A stretch of 64,000 nt of DNA, from contig JBGTJE010000018.1 in NCBI GenBank assembly GCA_041745295.1, forward strand, positions 8,488 to 72,487, written 5' to 3'. Positions within the stretch are counted from its first letter, which is position 1, and each line of letters opens with the position of its first letter. Below the pieces are notes generated by a model. The model searched no databases and was not told where the DNA came from. It saw only the letters and a list, made by a program, of their open reading frames with translations. Source of the DNA: JANMEB01 sp041745295. GTDB taxonomy: Bacteria > Planctomycetota > Planctomycetia > Pirellulales > Pirellulaceae. Positions 1 through 8,629 of this stretch are shown here, in pieces. The position numbers and the translations under genes were made by a program.

Positions 1-593
1 ACGAAACCTACGCGATGCCGGAAATGCCCGCCGGTGTCGAAGAGGGAATCATCCGCGGCATCTATAAGTTCCGCGCGCGGGATGTCAGCGGTAGCAAACA
101 CCGAGTGCAGCTCTTTGGCAGCGGGGCCATCATGAACTGCGTCCTCAAAGCTCAAGAACTGCTCGCCGAAAAATTCAACATTGCCAGCGACGTCTGGAGC
201 CTCACTAGCTATTCCGAACTTCGACGAGACGCGCAATCGGTCGCCCGCTGGAACATGCTCCATCCAAACGAAAAACCGCACCGCAGCTATTTGGAGACCG
301 TTTTGAATGGAATCGATGGACCGTTCATCGCCGCCAGCGATTACGTTCGCGCCGTCGCCGAACAAATCACGCCCTGGATCCCCAGCGATTACCTCGTCCT
401 GGGAACGGACGGCATGGGCCGTAGCGACACCCGCCCGGGCCTCCGCCGCCATTTCGAAGTCGACGCGGAATTTGTGACCATCGCCGCGCTCCATCAACTG
501 GCGCAACAAGGAAAATTCAAACCGGCGGATGTCGCCAAAGCAATCAAGCAGCTCGACGTCGATCCCGAAAAGGCCAACCCGTTATTTGCGTAG
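1..593 (+). CDS. aceE: Pyruvate dehydrogenase E1 component, C-terminal part (5' truncated by window)
   Basis: The reading frame is open from the window edge (codons start at base 3) to the stop at 591-593, so the N-terminal majority lies outside. The visible ~197 residues contain the NENYAMPEMP-like stretch (here ETYAMPEMP) followed by GVEEGIIRGIY, and end with the DGMGRSDTR and LRRHFEVDAEF stretches typical of the homodimeric E1 of the pyruvate dehydrogenase complex. E1 decarboxylates pyruvate with thiamine diphosphate and acetylates the lipoyl group of E2. The E2 gene starts 13 bp downstream on the same strand, which supports the call and an operon. No lpd (E3) gene follows directly. Confidence 0.93.
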   Translation, partial: ETYAMPEMPAGVEEGIIRGIYKFRARDVSGSKHRVQLFGSGAIMNCVLKAQELLAEKFNIASDVWSLTSYSELRRDAQSVARWNMLHPNEKPHRSYLETVLNGIDGPFIAASDYVRAVAEQITPWIPSDYLVLGTDGMGRSDTRPGLRRHFEVDAEFVTIAALHQLAQQGKFKPADVAKAIKQLDVDPEKANPLFA

Positions 594-606
594 CGAAAGT
601 TGAATC

Positions 607-2007
607 ATGCCGATCGACATCAAACTCCCCGAACTCGGTGAGGGCATCACGTCGGGAGACGTGCTCGAAGTCCTCGTCGCCGTCGGCGACACGATCGCCA
701 AAGATCAGGGCATCGTCGAACTGGAGACCGAGAAAGCCACGATCGCGGTCCCCGCGAGTCAAGCCGGCGTGGTAAGCAAGATTCACGTTTCGGTCGGCGA
801 AACGGTCAACGTCGGTCAGCCGCTCATTTCGGTCGAAGCCGAGGCGAAAGCTGCAACGGAAAAACCGGCGCCCGCGCCCAAACCTGCGTCCGCCAAGCCC
901 GCGGAAACTCCAACGCCGGCCAAACCTGTTGAAGCGACTTCGGACGCGCCGAAATCCTCAACGCCCGCTGCGGTAACGGCTCCGACAACTGCCAAGCCGG
1001 AGTCTGTGCCAGAAGAAGAACCTGCAAAGCCTTCCGCATCCAAACCTCGTCCCGCCAGTCCGAAAATCCCAACCGCAGCTCCCGCCGCAGAAAGCGCCGA
1101 ATCGGATGGAATGGGAGCGGTCGCGGCTGGCCCGTCCATCCGCCGTTTTGCGCGAGAAGTTGGAGTCGACTTGAGGCGCGTGACTGGTTCGGGACCGGGG
1201 GGTCGCATCTCGCGAGAGGACATTTTGCAAGTCGTCCGCAGCAGCAGCTCCAATCAACGATCGGGCGCCCTGGCGCCGAATGCGACTGGACAGCACGACG
1301 ATTACGGTCCAGTCCGCACGGAAAAAATGTCTCGTATCCGTCGCACGATCGCCGAGAAAATGCACTTGTCGTGGACCACGGCCGCGCGCGTCACCAATTT
1401 CGACGATGCCGACGTGACCGATCTTGAGGAATTTCGCAACGACAGCAAAGCCGACTATGCTAAGCAGGGAATAAAACTGACGAGCTTGCCCTTCGTCATC
1501 AAAGCCGTTGCCATGGCATTGCGGACCCACCCGCAAATCAACGCCTCGATCAATGTCGAAGCAAGTCAAATCATTTTCAAAGAGTACATCCATATCGGAA
1601 TTGCCGTCGACACCGAGCGCGGGCTGGTTGTCCCCGCGCTACGTGATGCGGACAAATTGTCGATCCCGCAAATTGCCAAAAAACTGCAATTGATTGCCGA
1701 GGCGGCTCGCACGAATAGCTTTTCGCTTGAAGATCTCAAAGGTTCAACGTTTACGATCAGCAATCTCGGGGCCATCGGCGGGAGCTATTCGACGCCGATG
1801 ATCAACGTTCCCGAGTCGGCGATTCTGTTGACCGGCCGCGCTCGGAAGATGCCTGTGGTGATCGAAGACAAGGTCGCCGTGCGGCTGATGATGCCGTTAA
1901 GCATTTCCTATGATCATCGCTTAATCGATGGCTCGGTCGCCGCGCGATTTCTCAACGATGTCATCGCCTATCTGCAAGCCCCCAGCCGACTCCTGCTCGC
2001 TCCCTAG
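607..2007 (+). CDS. aceF: Dihydrolipoamide acetyltransferase, E2 of pyruvate dehydrogenase
   Basis: 466 residues. One lipoyl domain spans about residues 1-77, with the lipoyl-lysine motif ETEKA (Lys43). A long Ala/Pro/Lys-rich linker follows (about 80-165). A peripheral-subunit binding domain lies near 175-212 (PSIRRFAREVGVDLRRV, GPGGRI), and the catalytic acyltransferase domain runs from about 235 to the end, with the active-site motif DHRLIDG (His437). A single lipoyl domain is fewer than in E. coli AceF. The protein transfers the acetyl group from the lipoyl arm to CoA and forms the core of the complex. It lies 13 bp after aceE, so the two are probably co-transcribed. The OdhB-type paralog is excluded mainly by the aceE neighbour. 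Confidence 0.92.
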   Translation: MPIDIKLPELGEGITSGDVLEVLVAVGDTIAKDQGIVELETEKATIAVPASQAGVVSKIHVSVGETVNVGQPLISVEAEAKAATEKPAPAPKPASAKPAETPTPAKPVEATSDAPKSSTPAAVTAPTTAKPESVPEEEPAKPSASKPRPASPKIPTAAPAAESAESDGMGAVAAGPSIRRFAREVGVDLRRVTGSGPGGRISREDILQVVRSSSSNQRSGALAPNATGQHDDYGPVRTEKMSRIRRTIAEKMHLSWTTAARVTNFDDADVTDLEEFRNDSKADYAKQGIKLTSLPFVIKAVAMALRTHPQINASINVEASQIIFKEYIHIGIAVDTERGLVVPALRDADKLSIPQIAKKLQLIAEAARTNSFSLEDLKGSTFTISNLGAIGGSYSTPMINVPESAILLTGRARKMPVVIEDKVAVRLMMPLSISYDHRLIDGSVAARFLNDVIAYLQAPSRLLLAP

Positions 2008-2015
2008 TCGCAGGC

Positions 2016-3071
2016 ATGGAAACGCAAACACCATCGAATCTGGTCGAGCCTACTGTCTTGCTGTTTGAGACTTCACCCGACGGAAGCCTCGATGCCATTG
2101 TGCAACAAGACCCGCGGACGATTTATTTGTACCTCAACGGTCGGGACGAACGGTTCGGTACGCGAGCTTGTTGGGTTCGCAATTTGGCTGCCGCACCGAT
2201 CGAGATGTCTCGAACCGATCTTGAACAAGGCATCCCGCCCGTCTTGCCCCGCTTCCTCGGCAATCATCCCAATGGTGCACCAGCGCCAACGGCCAGCGAC
2301 TTGCGCATCGTGTGGTTCGAGGAGGGGAACGGCATCGCGCTGTTTGAAAAGGATGCGCTACTTGCCGTGATCCCACCCTGGAGTGGCCGCGAAGGCTTTC
2401 ACGGATTTGCCCGCGACTGCCTCAACGAGAATGACGTCTGTTGGCCATTGCCGCCGCAACCTGCATTGCTCGAACGAATTCGTCGGGCCAAAGACTTTTG
2501 GGAATCATGGAAAACCGGCGATTCATTGGGCAAATTTCGTGATGAATTGCTGAGCAAGTATCGGCAACGATTTGGCCGCGCGGCAGAAGCCTACGAAGTC
2601 GATCGCGAGCATTGGCCTCCGTTGTGGATTTATCGCGTTCCGACCGAATCATGCGTTCGACTATTTTCGGTCGGGATGAGCTTGCGTCCACAACCCAATG
2701 TCGAACTCAGTCAAGAACGGCCGGCGTCGTTCCGACGGATTGAACTGGGCCTCGAGTTTCGACCTGGGCTGGCGCTGGAGAATCCCGCGCAGGGCGTCGA
2801 GCTGTTGGCCGGACAAGCCCGCTATCCTTGGCGAAATTGGACTTGGTTGGGGCACGGACACCTCGCCAAGTTGACGCGGCCCGCGGGCCAGCCGTGGAAC
2901 TTGTTATTTGTTTCAGACCGCCAACATCGTGGCGAATTGATTCGCTACCGCGACGATCCTGTCAAACTCTTGTGGATCGTCCCGATCAGCGACGAAGAAG
3001 CTGTTCAAGCTAGCGCAGATGTCAACGCTGTGATTCAGCGCTGCATGGAATCCGGTCGTCTCTCGCGCTAA
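2016..3071 (+). CDS. Suppressor-of-fused (SUFU)-like domain protein
   Basis: 351 residues, starting 8 bp after the aceF stop. The C-terminal half (about residues 190-335) has the layout of bacterial SUFU-family proteins: WPPLWIYRVP, then a VGMSLRPQP turn, a conserved IELGLEF strand, an LAGQARYPWRN-W-LGHGH segment, and a final strand LLWIVPISDEE. The N-terminal half has no motif I recognise. There is no signal peptide or membrane segment, so it is probably cytoplasmic. Bacterial SUFU proteins have no settled function; several occur with toxin-immunity systems. The position directly behind pyruvate dehydrogenase genes gives no obvious role. The family call rests on motif resemblance only. Confidence 0.55.
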   Translation: METQTPSNLVEPTVLLFETSPDGSLDAIVQQDPRTIYLYLNGRDERFGTRACWVRNLAAAPIEMSRTDLEQGIPPVLPRFLGNHPNGAPAPTASDLRIVWFEEGNGIALFEKDALLAVIPPWSGREGFHGFARDCLNENDVCWPLPPQPALLERIRRAKDFWESWKTGDSLGKFRDELLSKYRQRFGRAAEAYEVDREHWPPLWIYRVPTESCVRLFSVGMSLRPQPNVELSQERPASFRRIELGLEFRPGLALENPAQGVELLAGQARYPWRNWTWLGHGHLAKLTRPAGQPWNLLFVSDRQHRGELIRYRDDPVKLLWIVPISDEEAVQASADVNAVIQRCMESGRLSR

Positions 3072-3170
3072 ATCGCCTTGACGCCGCTCTTAAATCTAGA
3101 ATCGCAAGTCTTTTGTCCTTTGGTGAGTATCCATGGGCAGAGCCAGTGGCACACAAGGGGATGCAAACCC

Positions 3171-3202
3171 AAAAGAAAAACCCTGCCGGCAATCGGTCAG
3201 GG
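3171..3202 (-). terminator. Rho-independent terminator of tRNA-His
   Basis: Read on the minus strand, this is a GC-rich hairpin with arms CCCTG-CCG / CGG-CAGGG (one bulged base) and loop ATTGC, followed at once by TTTTTCTTTT. It begins about 11 bases after the 3' end of tRNA-His and is oriented to stop transcription of that tRNA. Confidence 0.8.
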
Positions 3203-3212
3203 TGTATGCGAG

Positions 3213-3287
3213 GGTGGCTGAGGGGATTCGAACCCCCGACATCCAGAGCCACAATCTGGCGCTCTAACCAGCTGAGCTACAACCACC
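3213..3287 (-). tRNA. tRNA-His (GTG anticodon)
   Basis: On the minus strand the sequence folds as a full cloverleaf. The acceptor stem is GTGGTTG/CAGCCAC, the D arm contains AGCTCAGCTGGTTAGAGC, the anticodon stem is CCAGA/TCTGG with loop TTGTGGC giving anticodon GTG, and the T arm contains GGTTCGAATCC. It has the extra G at position -1 (base 3287) opposite C73, which is the identity element of histidine tRNA. The 3' CCA is not encoded. A terminator lies just downstream. Confidence 0.95.
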
Positions 3288-3418
3288 GCGTCTGCGAGCA
3301 AGATTCTAAGTCGGCCAACCCGGTGGGTCAACGTCCGAAGCAATGCGACTTTGGCTGCTCTGTGCTTTGCCAAAATCCTACACGAGATCTCAATCTAAAC
3401 GGCCCGCAACGCAGCTTC

Positions 3419-3521
3419 GTCATTCCGGGCTGAGTCCCGGAATCCAGAGTCATGGATGCGTGAAATCAATATGTCCAACTCTGCGAAAGTCCTCTGGATT
3501 CCCACCGGCGCGGGAATGACC
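3419..3521. repeat. Palindromic intergenic repeat (imperfect inverted repeat)
   Basis: The left arm at 3419-3449 (GTCATTCCGGGCTGAGTCCC and on) and the right arm at 3492-3521 (CTCTGGATTCCCACCGGCGC and on) are imperfect reverse complements, about 30 bp each around a 42-bp spacer. The GTCATTCC...GGAATCCAGAG pattern is a widespread type of non-coding dispersed palindrome. It lies between tRNA-His and the 3' end of the creatininase-family gene, with no coding potential. Confidence 0.6.
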
Positions 3522-3539
3522 GAAGATATTGAACTCACG

Positions 3540-4325
3540 CTAGCGCGCAAATGGAAATAGATCGTCGATCGAACTCGCCGAAAGCTCGACTAGAAACTGA
3601 CCGATTCGCTGCTCCAAATGCGCCATCATCCGCTTGCCTTTGTCGGCCGAGGCGGCGTGTGGGTTGCCCGCACCGCTATTGGCCGTCAACAAGTGCCACG
3701 GTCGCGTGATCGACACCCAGCCTTCACTCAGGGCGCGAAATCGAAACGATCGCACCGCACCTTCATCCGCAGCAAAACTGCCATCCGTGTTTTTTGCGAC
3801 CAAGTCCGGAAAATAGGCCAGCGCAAACGATGTTTCCATCTCCCCCGCATGATCCTCGGGGCGACTAAAGATCTCCGAATAAACATCGCGGATGACGTGG
3901 TACCAGTTACACAAGAATACGTGGACCGGCGTGCGGCCGGACAACTCGCGGAGCAGCGGCTTTAAATCGTTTCCCCCGTGGCTGTTGAGAAGCAACAACT
4001 TGCGAATCCCGGAATGAGCAATCGACTCCACGATATCGATGATCACTTGGTTGAGCGTCGATGGGTTTAGGTTGATGGCAAGGGGAAATTCGCGCAAGTT
4101 CGTTTCGGTCCCGTAGGGAATGGTCGGAAGCAGCACAACGCGGGCCCCCTGGTTCGCCGCCGCACGGCAAATATGTTCACCGACAATCGTCCCCTCAAAG
4201 GTGTCAGTACCATACGGCAAGTGCAAGTTATGAGGTTCAGTGGCACCCAAGGGCAACACCGCCACTTCGAATTGTTGCGCTTTGATCTGCGCGTAATTGG
4301 ACTCGATCAATTTCCAAGCGGTCAT
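3540..4325 (-). CDS. Creatininase-family (creatinine amidohydrolase-like) metal hydrolase
   Basis: 261 residues from the ATG at 4325 (MTAWKLIESN). The frame stays open further upstream but would overlap the previous gene by about 100 bp, so the internal ATG, 16 bp after that gene's stop, is preferred. Family metal ligands are visible: LGATEPHNLHLPYGTD (Glu30, His35, Asp41), LNSHGGN near residue 118, and HAGEMETS further on. Relatives hydrolyse amide bonds in small cyclic substrates, including creatinine and flavin or mycofactocin precursors. The substrate here cannot be told. There is no signal peptide, so it is probably cytoplasmic. Confidence 0.85.
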   Translation of the reverse strand: MTAWKLIESNYAQIKAQQFEVAVLPLGATEPHNLHLPYGTDTFEGTIVGEHICRAAANQGARVVLLPTIPYGTETNLREFPLAINLNPSTLNQVIIDIVESIAHSGIRKLLLLNSHGGNDLKPLLRELSGRTPVHVFLCNWYHVIRDVYSEIFSRPEDHAGEMETSFALAYFPDLVAKNTDGSFAADEGAVRSFRFRALSEGWVSITRPWHLLTANSGAGNPHAASADKGKRMMAHLEQRIGQFLVELSASSIDDLFPFAR

Positions 4326-4341
4326 ATCGGCTCGTTTCGAA

Positions 4342-6201
4342 TTATTTGAGTTGCGGCATTCGTTGCTTGAGTCGGCGGAGGCCTTCGGGAGAAACTTGAG
4401 TCCGCTGGACGTCCAATAATTGCAATTGTTGTAGTGACGCAAGTTGTTCGAGACCCCGGTCGGTGATTTGCGTTCCCCCGAGCCACAACGCCTTGAGACC
4501 GGTCATCTTGGCAATCGTCCCCATTCCCTCATCCGTTACTTTTGCATCCGCCAAATCCAATTCCTCTAATTGGGGCAGGCCGACTAAATGCGTTACGATT
4601 TTGTCCGAGACTTGGGTCCGATCGAGGAACAACTGTTCTAATTTCTTGAGTTTGCCGAGCGCCGGTCCGATTTCATCGTCCACCGCAGTGCGACTCAGTT
4701 GCAGCCAGCGCAATTGTTCGCACTGGCCGATCAGCGGCCCCAATGTGCTGTCGACGTTGCTGAATCCCAGGGCCAACTCGGTTCGTCGATTGGCGTCGGA
4801 AAGAAACGTCTTAACGTTGTCGAGGTCCACGGTCAGAAACTGTTGGTATTCGGATTCCAATTGAGCGAGCGGGACCGCGCACAGTTTTTCCAGCGAGTCG
4901 AGTTTGGCCCGACGTTGATACATCAGCTCGATGAGTTGCAACATCGCCGTACGGTATTTTCCTTTGGAATCCGACATCAAGAAATGGGCCATCGCGGCCG
5001 ATTGGCTATACAATTTGCCCACGTTGGGATCGCGTTGAAAGGCTTCCCGACCAAGTCTTGTCAGGGCATCGAATGGCTCAAAAAAGCCTTCCCGCGTCCA
5101 ATTAATCCGCGCGTATTGCAGGCGACTATGATCGAAACCGCCTAGCGTCGCATAATGGCCGCGATCGACAAGCGATTCAAAGTACATCGCAATTCCCTCC
5201 AGCGCCCAGGTATGACTGCGTTCGACCGGATCCTTGCGCGCGGAAGCGGATTCTTGAAATAGTTGATGTGCCTGTTCGTGCATCCAAGTCCCCTCAGGAC
5301 GCGGATCATCCAAATACAGAAACAACGATTGGTGCCGGTCGCTATAGAAGCCCGTTGAAGTCTCGACGCCGACAACGCCGAGTTGTTGAAGGCCCTGAAT
5401 GTATTGATCGCGATTGCCAAAAAAAATCACTTTATGCTTCCGCGTCGCCGACGTGGGAGTTTTGCCGTCGACGATTTCCTTCAACGCTTCGCTCGACGAC
5501 CAATAATCAAAAAATGCTTGCCGCCAAACAATTCGCCAGCGTTCCAATTGACCGGCCAGATGGACCGATTCCTCCTGGGAGGTTCGCGAAGCAATTTGAT
5601 AATGCGGCGACTCAATCGATAGATATTCATTCGCCGGCCACCCCATCAGCGATTGGCGGGACCGTGCGTCTTTGGACGTCGTCGGCACCGTTGATAGGAG
5701 CCAGCGATCATTGGCTTGGCGGTATCCCAAGACGCGCCGAGCCTCGATATTCTCCACATCGACCGCGGTTATTTCGTGCAGGCAACCGTATGCTAAAAAA
5801 CCTTCCCCTGCGGCCAGCGCCTCAGGAACAAGCTGGAACAGCGCGGCGGCATGATCCGTACGAAGTACGCGAAAGGCTTTAGCCCATTGTTGAACATCGT
5901 CGCTGCCTCGCGAGTCGTACCATGGATTCAATTCTTCCGGAATGAAAAAATACTGTCGATTCGGATCTCGAGATACGACCAATTGCCGCGTTTGGGCGGC
6001 TTCGGTACTCAATTGGTGTTGTTCGCACCAGTTCGCCAGGTCGCCAAGTTTTTGGTTGAACTGATCGCTCAGTCGCTGGTATTTTTGGGCGGTTTGGCAT
6101 TCTCCGGGACGCGGCGCTCCGGTTAGTACCAAAATGACGCACAGCAATGGATTTGTGACAAAACCACTTCGCGTCACGGTGAAGGTTACTTGTGCTGCCA
6201 T
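4342..6201 (-). CDS. Exported peptidase-like protein (HExxH, DUF1570 type) with C-terminal leucine-rich repeats
   Basis: 619 residues. A hydrophobic N-terminal stretch (about residues 13-28) looks like a signal peptide, so it is likely exported. The central part contains a zinc-peptidase-type helix motif HEQAH (308-312), followed by WALEGIAMYFES, whose Glu fits the third metal ligand of gluzincin-type (MA clan) peptidases. This matches the DUF1570-like architecture common in planctomycetes. The last ~130 residues are leucine-rich repeats of the LxxLxxLxLxxTxV type (for example LKKLEQLFLDRTQVSD, LKALWLGGTQITD). The creatininase gene starts 16 bp downstream. Whether it cleaves protein is unproven; the LRRs suggest a protein partner. 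Confidence 0.65.
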   Translation of the reverse strand: MAAQVTFTVTRSGFVTNPLLCVILVLTGAPRPGECQTAQKYQRLSDQFNQKLGDLANWCEQHQLSTEAAQTRQLVVSRDPNRQYFFIPEELNPWYDSRGSDDVQQWAKAFRVLRTDHAAALFQLVPEALAAGEGFLAYGCLHEITAVDVENIEARRVLGYRQANDRWLLSTVPTTSKDARSRQSLMGWPANEYLSIESPHYQIASRTSQEESVHLAGQLERWRIVWRQAFFDYWSSSEALKEIVDGKTPTSATRKHKVIFFGNRDQYIQGLQQLGVVGVETSTGFYSDRHQSLFLYLDDPRPEGTWMHEQAHQLFQESASARKDPVERSHTWALEGIAMYFESLVDRGHYATLGGFDHSRLQYARINWTREGFFEPFDALTRLGREAFQRDPNVGKLYSQSAAMAHFLMSDSKGKYRTAMLQLIELMYQRRAKLDSLEKLCAVPLAQLESEYQQFLTVDLDNVKTFLSDANRRTELALGFSNVDSTLGPLIGQCEQLRWLQLSRTAVDDEIGPALGKLKKLEQLFLDRTQVSDKIVTHLVGLPQLEELDLADAKVTDEGMGTIAKMTGLKALWLGGTQITDRGLEQLASLQQLQLLDVQRTQVSPEGLRRLKQRMPQLK

Positions 6202-6724
6202 AAACGACGATTAAGCGGGGACCAATCGAATCGTAATCAGTGTCGCAGATTCCGCAAAACAAGCCAATCGAAAGTTTCACGCAATGCATTTCGGGCAAAA
6301 TTCACGTCGGCCGCACAACGATCAAATACGACTTGGCGTAATTTGCTGTCCGGTCGCTGATGCTACCTATGAAACTAGGCAAATTGAGTTCACGCCATTT
6401 ACCATTTTGGCAGTATCAGTTAACAGCGACCGTTAGGAAACTAGAATTCGAATTCTTTGTCACTCAGCCATTGCAAGCAATCGTCGAGAATCGCACGAGA
6501 CGCTCTGACGGATTCCACCAATATGGGTAGTGTCATAGTTTACATTTGTGGAAGGTTCACACACGAAAAAATGCCGCTCGATCTTTCTATGCGGGACGTG
6601 TTAAGCGATGAACACGCAATTGGATGAGGGTGGATTGCCCGGTTGTTCTGAATCGATTAATATCGTGACTCGAATCACGTTTCAAAAGTACCGGTCTTAG
6701 ATTCGTTTCAGATAAGGGGTAGCA
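6202..6724. other. 523-bp intergenic region with divergent upstream sequences
   Basis: This lies between the divergent start of the LRR/peptidase-like gene (minus) and the start at 6725 (plus). No convincing ORF is present. It is more AT-rich than its flanks and carries short palindromes: GAATTCGAATTC near 6447-6458, and CGTGA-CTCGAA-TCACG near 6664-6679, about 50 bp before the small basic protein gene. The latter could be an operator. No -35/-10 pair was convincing. Confidence 0.4.
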
Positions 6725-7036
6725 ATGGCTCGACGTTCAAAAAAAGGCACTTCCAAGAGTGCTGCAATCCGCGACTACAAGAACAATCATCCGGAGGCAA
6801 AACCTAAGGAAATTGCCGAGACTCTCAACCAAGGTGGTTACAAGATCACTCCTCAATATGTGAGTACGATTTTGTCCAATGATCGCAAAAAGGCTCCCAC
6901 AGGTCGTCGTCGCCGCGGCCCAGTTGTCGGCTCGTCGATGGATCACTTATTGGCAGTGAAAAAGCTGGTCAACGAAGTCGGCGGCGTTCAGGCAGCCCAG
7001 CAAGCGATTGCCCAATACAGTAGGCTCATGGCATAG
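6725..7036 (+). CDS. Small basic helix-turn-helix-like protein of unknown function
   Basis: 103 residues, very basic at the N-terminus (MARRSKKGTSKSAAIRDYK) and in the middle (KKAPTGRRRRG). Residues about 14-50 (DYKNNHPEAKPKEIAETLN, then KITPQYVSTILS) read as a helix-turn-helix that may bind DNA. A second helical segment near 70-100 is Ala/Gln-rich. Shine-Dalgarno-like AAGGGG lies about 6 bp before the ATG, which supports the start. Proteins with this KPKEIAE...VSPxYVS layout are, to my knowledge, common in planctomycetes, but I know of no function. Nucleoid-associated or transcriptional roles are both possible. It converges on serS with a 5-bp gap. Confidence 0.7.
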   Translation: MARRSKKGTSKSAAIRDYKNNHPEAKPKEIAETLNQGGYKITPQYVSTILSNDRKKAPTGRRRRGPVVGSSMDHLLAVKKLVNEVGGVQAAQQAIAQYSRLMA

Positions 7037-7041
7037 TTGGC

Positions 7042-8322
7042 CTATCCGCCGATTTTTTCTTTTCCCAGCCAAGGCCGCAATGCTTGGGGTATTGTGACGG
7101 TGCCGTCCCGTTTTTGATGGTTTTCGATCAACGCGATCAAGGCTCGGCTCAAGGCAATCGCTGTACCGTTGAGAGTATGGACCAAACGGGTCCCTTTCTC
7201 GCCGGGAGTTTTGTATCGAACATTGAGTCGCCGAGCTTGATAATCCGTGCAATTCGACGTGCTCGTCACCTCGCCCCAAGCGCCACCCTCTCCCCGACCG
7301 GGCATCCAGGCCTCGAGGTCGAATTTGCGATAGGCTGGTCCGCCCAAATCTCCCGTGGCCGTGTCGACGACGCGAAAGGGAATCTCCAACTCGTCGAATA
7401 TCTCGCACTCGATTTGACAAAGTTCATCGTGCAGGGCGTCGCTTGACTCGGGGAGGCAGAAGACAAACATCTCAACTTTGGTGAATTGGTGGACCCGATA
7501 AAGACCGCGCGTTGCTCGACCAGCGGCACCCGCCTCAGTTCGAAAACAGTGACTAATTCCACACAGTCGCAGCGGCAATTGGGCTCGATCTACGACCTGA
7601 TCGCGGTACAACCCTCCTAACGTGATTTCGGCGGTTCCAATCAACGATAGCGGAGAATTTTCGATGCTATAGACTTGGGTTTCTGGGCCGCGCGGCAGGA
7701 AGCCGATGCCTTGTAACACGTCATCGTGGGCCAGGTCGGGTGTGATGGTGGGGGTAAACCCATGATGCATAAGTTTTCGCACTGCGAATTGTTGTAATGC
7801 CAGATCGAGCAACACCAAATCGTTCTTGAGAAAATAGAATCCAGCCCCAGTCGTTCGGGCCCCGCCTTCAAAATCAATCCAGTCCCACTTCTGGCCGAGT
7901 TCCAAATGATCGAGCGGCTTGAAATCAAAGCCTCGAACCGAATGACTCCCCTGACGCAGTTCGAGATTGGCTTGGTCGTCGGCGCCAACCGGCGCGAGCG
8001 GATGGGCCATATTGGGAATGGTGAGTTCGAGGCTGCGAATCTCCTGATCGATTCGATCGTGCTCGGCCTGGGCTCGTTCCTTGAGATCGCGCAGTTCTCG
8101 GCCCTTTTCCTTCCTCAGGTTGCGTGCCGCATCGTCGCCAGCCTGGCCAATCGACTTGGCGACTTCATTTGCTTGGCGATTGAATTGTTCCACTTGCTGC
8201 AGAACGGCCTTCCGTTGGTGTTCCAGCTTGACGAGCCGATTAACGTCGGCAGAAACCCCCCGATTTCGACAATTGTCGATAACCGATTGCGTATTCTCTA
8301 CAATAAACTTTCGATCCAACAT
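7042..8322 (-). CDS. serS: Seryl-tRNA synthetase
   Basis: 426 residues, the usual bacterial length. The N-terminal coiled-coil arm (about 30-105, rich in Lys/Glu/Gln) that contacts the tRNA long variable arm is present. The class II catalytic core follows, with motif 2 (CFRTEAGAAGRATRGLYRVH), the KVEMFVF strand, and the C-terminal motif 3 stretch HTLNGTAIALSRAL. It charges tRNA-Ser with serine. Start ATG at 8322 (MLDRKFIVEN). It is divergent from clpS with about 300 bp between. No T-box-like leader was seen. Confidence 0.96.
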   Translation of the reverse strand: MLDRKFIVENTQSVIDNCRNRGVSADVNRLVKLEHQRKAVLQQVEQFNRQANEVAKSIGQAGDDAARNLRKEKGRELRDLKERAQAEHDRIDQEIRSLELTIPNMAHPLAPVGADDQANLELRQGSHSVRGFDFKPLDHLELGQKWDWIDFEGGARTTGAGFYFLKNDLVLLDLALQQFAVRKLMHHGFTPTITPDLAHDDVLQGIGFLPRGPETQVYSIENSPLSLIGTAEITLGGLYRDQVVDRAQLPLRLCGISHCFRTEAGAAGRATRGLYRVHQFTKVEMFVFCLPESSDALHDELCQIECEIFDELEIPFRVVDTATGDLGGPAYRKFDLEAWMPGRGEGGAWGEVTSTSNCTDYQARRLNVRYKTPGEKGTRLVHTLNGTAIALSRALIALIENHQKRDGTVTIPQALRPWLGKEKIGG

Positions 8323-8629
8323 AAAACTGGCGTCAGTCCGAAGGAAACGATCGCGTGGATACTAGCTTTTCTAAAGTTGCCGAATCATTCGCGGCGAGGG
8401 AACTGGCTGCTGGCAATCGGCAGGGTTTCACCAGAATACCCGTTTCGGGGAGGGGTCGCGTCCGGTGCGTCGATTCAAACCCTGTACTCTGCGAAAACTC
8501 GGGCTAAAATATCGGTTCGGTCGTACAATATAACGTGGGTTTCGCCGGCCACCATCGCCGGAGATCCCGATGGCCGAATGGCGACGTCTTCGCAAATGCT
8601 TCGTGGGCCGGGTGTGGAGGAAACCAACA

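Noticed and set aside
3540..4442. Longer 300-residue form of the creatininase-family protein
   Set aside because: The extra 39 residues overlap the previous gene and have no conserved look. The internal ATG at 4325 gives the family's usual N-terminus.
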